DNA of 5,387 nucleotides from Psychrobacter sp. (GTDB lineage Bacteria; Pseudomonadota; Gammaproteobacteria; Pseudomonadales; Moraxellaceae): the NCBI GenBank assembly GCA_029256865.1, contig JARIEH010000268.1:1-5387 (forward strand), written 5' to 3'. This document shows, piece after piece, positions 5,186 to 5,387 of this stretch. The position numbers were made by a program, and so were the translations under genes. The notes under the pieces were generated by a model that worked only from the letters and a program-made list of their open reading frames with translations, ran no database searches and was not told the DNA's origin. How positions within the stretch are numbered: the first letter of the stretch is position 1; each line of letters opens with the position of its first letter.

Positions 5186-5214
5186 ATTGTATCTTTACTT
5201 CTCATAAATGTGTC
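5186..5214 (-). promoter_or_regulatory. Weak candidate promoter for the ATPase gene
   Basis: In the 345-nt stretch upstream of the ATPase the best -10 match I see on the minus strand is TACAAT (5191-5186, 5/6). A poor -35, GACACA (5214-5209, 3/6), lies 17 nt away. It would start transcription near 5179 and give a leader of about 140 nt. The rest of 5042-5246 is AT-rich with an 8-bp palindrome ATGATCAT (5079-5086) and no gene that I can support. Confidence 0.2.
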
Positions 5215-5246
5215 ATAGATGTGTTGCGCGCCATTGTCGCTTAAAA

Positions 5247-5305
5247 CACAGCAAAAAGGCAAATTTTCTGGCTAGTTTTATCCCTATTAGCCAAAACCTG
5301 CTGTG
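5247..5305 (-). repeat. Long imperfect hairpin between terminator and ATPase promoter region
   Basis: Read on the minus strand, CACAGCA (5305-5299) pairs with TGCTGTG (5253-5247). Inside follow GG/CC, TTT/AAA and TGGCTA/TAGCCA (5293-5288 with 5274-5269), about 18 pairs in all with asymmetric internal loops. The outer stem is followed by TTTTAA. It could be a second, tandem terminator of the upstream gene, a small structured RNA or a degenerate repeat element. It matches no riboswitch class that I recognise. Confidence 0.45.
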
Positions 5306-5309
5306 GTAT

Positions 5310-5344
5310 AAAAAAGCCCAGAACGTAAAAACGTATCTGAGCCT
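5310..5344 (-). terminator. Strong intrinsic terminator of an upstream gene outside the window
   Basis: On the minus strand AGGCTCAGA (5344-5336) pairs with TCTGGGCTT (5322-5314), with two G-T wobbles. After a single bulged T, ACGT pairs with ACGT around a TTTT loop, and the stem is followed by a run of T (complement of 5315-5310). About 13 pairs with a T-tail is a textbook intrinsic terminator. It implies a minus-strand gene or RNA ending at or beyond the right edge, and it insulates the ATPase gene from it. In the remaining 43 bases (5345-5387) I see only stop codons in two of three minus frames and no identifiable gene. Confidence 0.8.
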
Positions 5345-5387
5345 GATTTTACTCGTATTTCATCGCTTATGATTAATGCTCCTAAAT

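Noticed and set aside
4176..5217. Shared 9-mer TGTGTCATA (4176-4184 and 5209-5217) as a regulator site upstream of both the ATPase and receptor C
   Set aside because: Two 9-mer matches in about 1 kb of AT-rich intergenic sequence are expected by chance, and the flanks do not match.
5042..5387. Riboswitch (lysine type or similar) or T-box in the leader upstream of the ATPase
   Set aside because: The stems seen do not show the conserved cores of those classes as I know them, and the strongest hairpin is better explained as termination of the upstream gene.
1..5387. Mobile element, CRISPR or phage origin for the triplicated receptors
   Set aside because: No transposase, target-site duplications, integrase or spaced repeats are visible, and base composition looks uniform across the genes.

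Overview
The window is almost entirely one locus on the minus strand. It encodes a polar amino acid ABC uptake transporter of the HisJQMP / ArgT / ArtJ type. The DNA is of moderate-to-low G+C with AT-rich intergenic regions. The three binding proteins look like lipoproteins, with T/N/D/A-rich linkers behind the lipobox. Together with the protein style, this suggests a gammaproteobacterium of the Moraxellaceae, most likely Psychrobacter or a relative. The taxon is an inference from sequence style and was not tested by any search.

Layout in transcription order (high to low coordinates): a strong intrinsic terminator of an unseen upstream gene (5310-5344), beside a structured hairpin (5247-5305); the ATPase, HisP/GlnQ-like (4244-5041); a 231-nt gap with a terminator-like stem, a possible promoter and a perfect 21-bp hairpin (4050-4095); binding protein C (3212-4012); a 47-nt gap carrying a tandem direct repeat; binding protein B (2322-3164); a 141-nt gap with a 13-bp stem-loop terminator; binding protein A (1227-2180); a 392-nt gap with terminators and a structured possible leader; a HisQ-like permease (100-834); and the first 28 codons of a HisM-like permease (1-86), cut by the window edge.

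Together the genes give a full importer: two membrane subunits, one energising ATPase and three divergent paralogous receptors. The three receptors keep the family's carboxylate-binding Arg and Ser/Thr, the disulfide Cys pair and an aromatic stacking residue. They differ in the second lobe of the ligand site and around it, so different or overlapping ligand ranges are plausible. Ligand identity (Arg, Lys, His, ornithine, Gln or others) cannot be read from the sequence. The gaps and terminators suggest at least three separately tunable transcription units (ATPase; C-B; A) plus the permease pair, which would let receptors outnumber the membrane complex.

I see no CRISPR array, insertion sequence, tRNA, rRNA, phage gene or obviously new protein system. 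The least ordinary parts are the triplicated receptor genes and the dense RNA-structure potential in the gaps.
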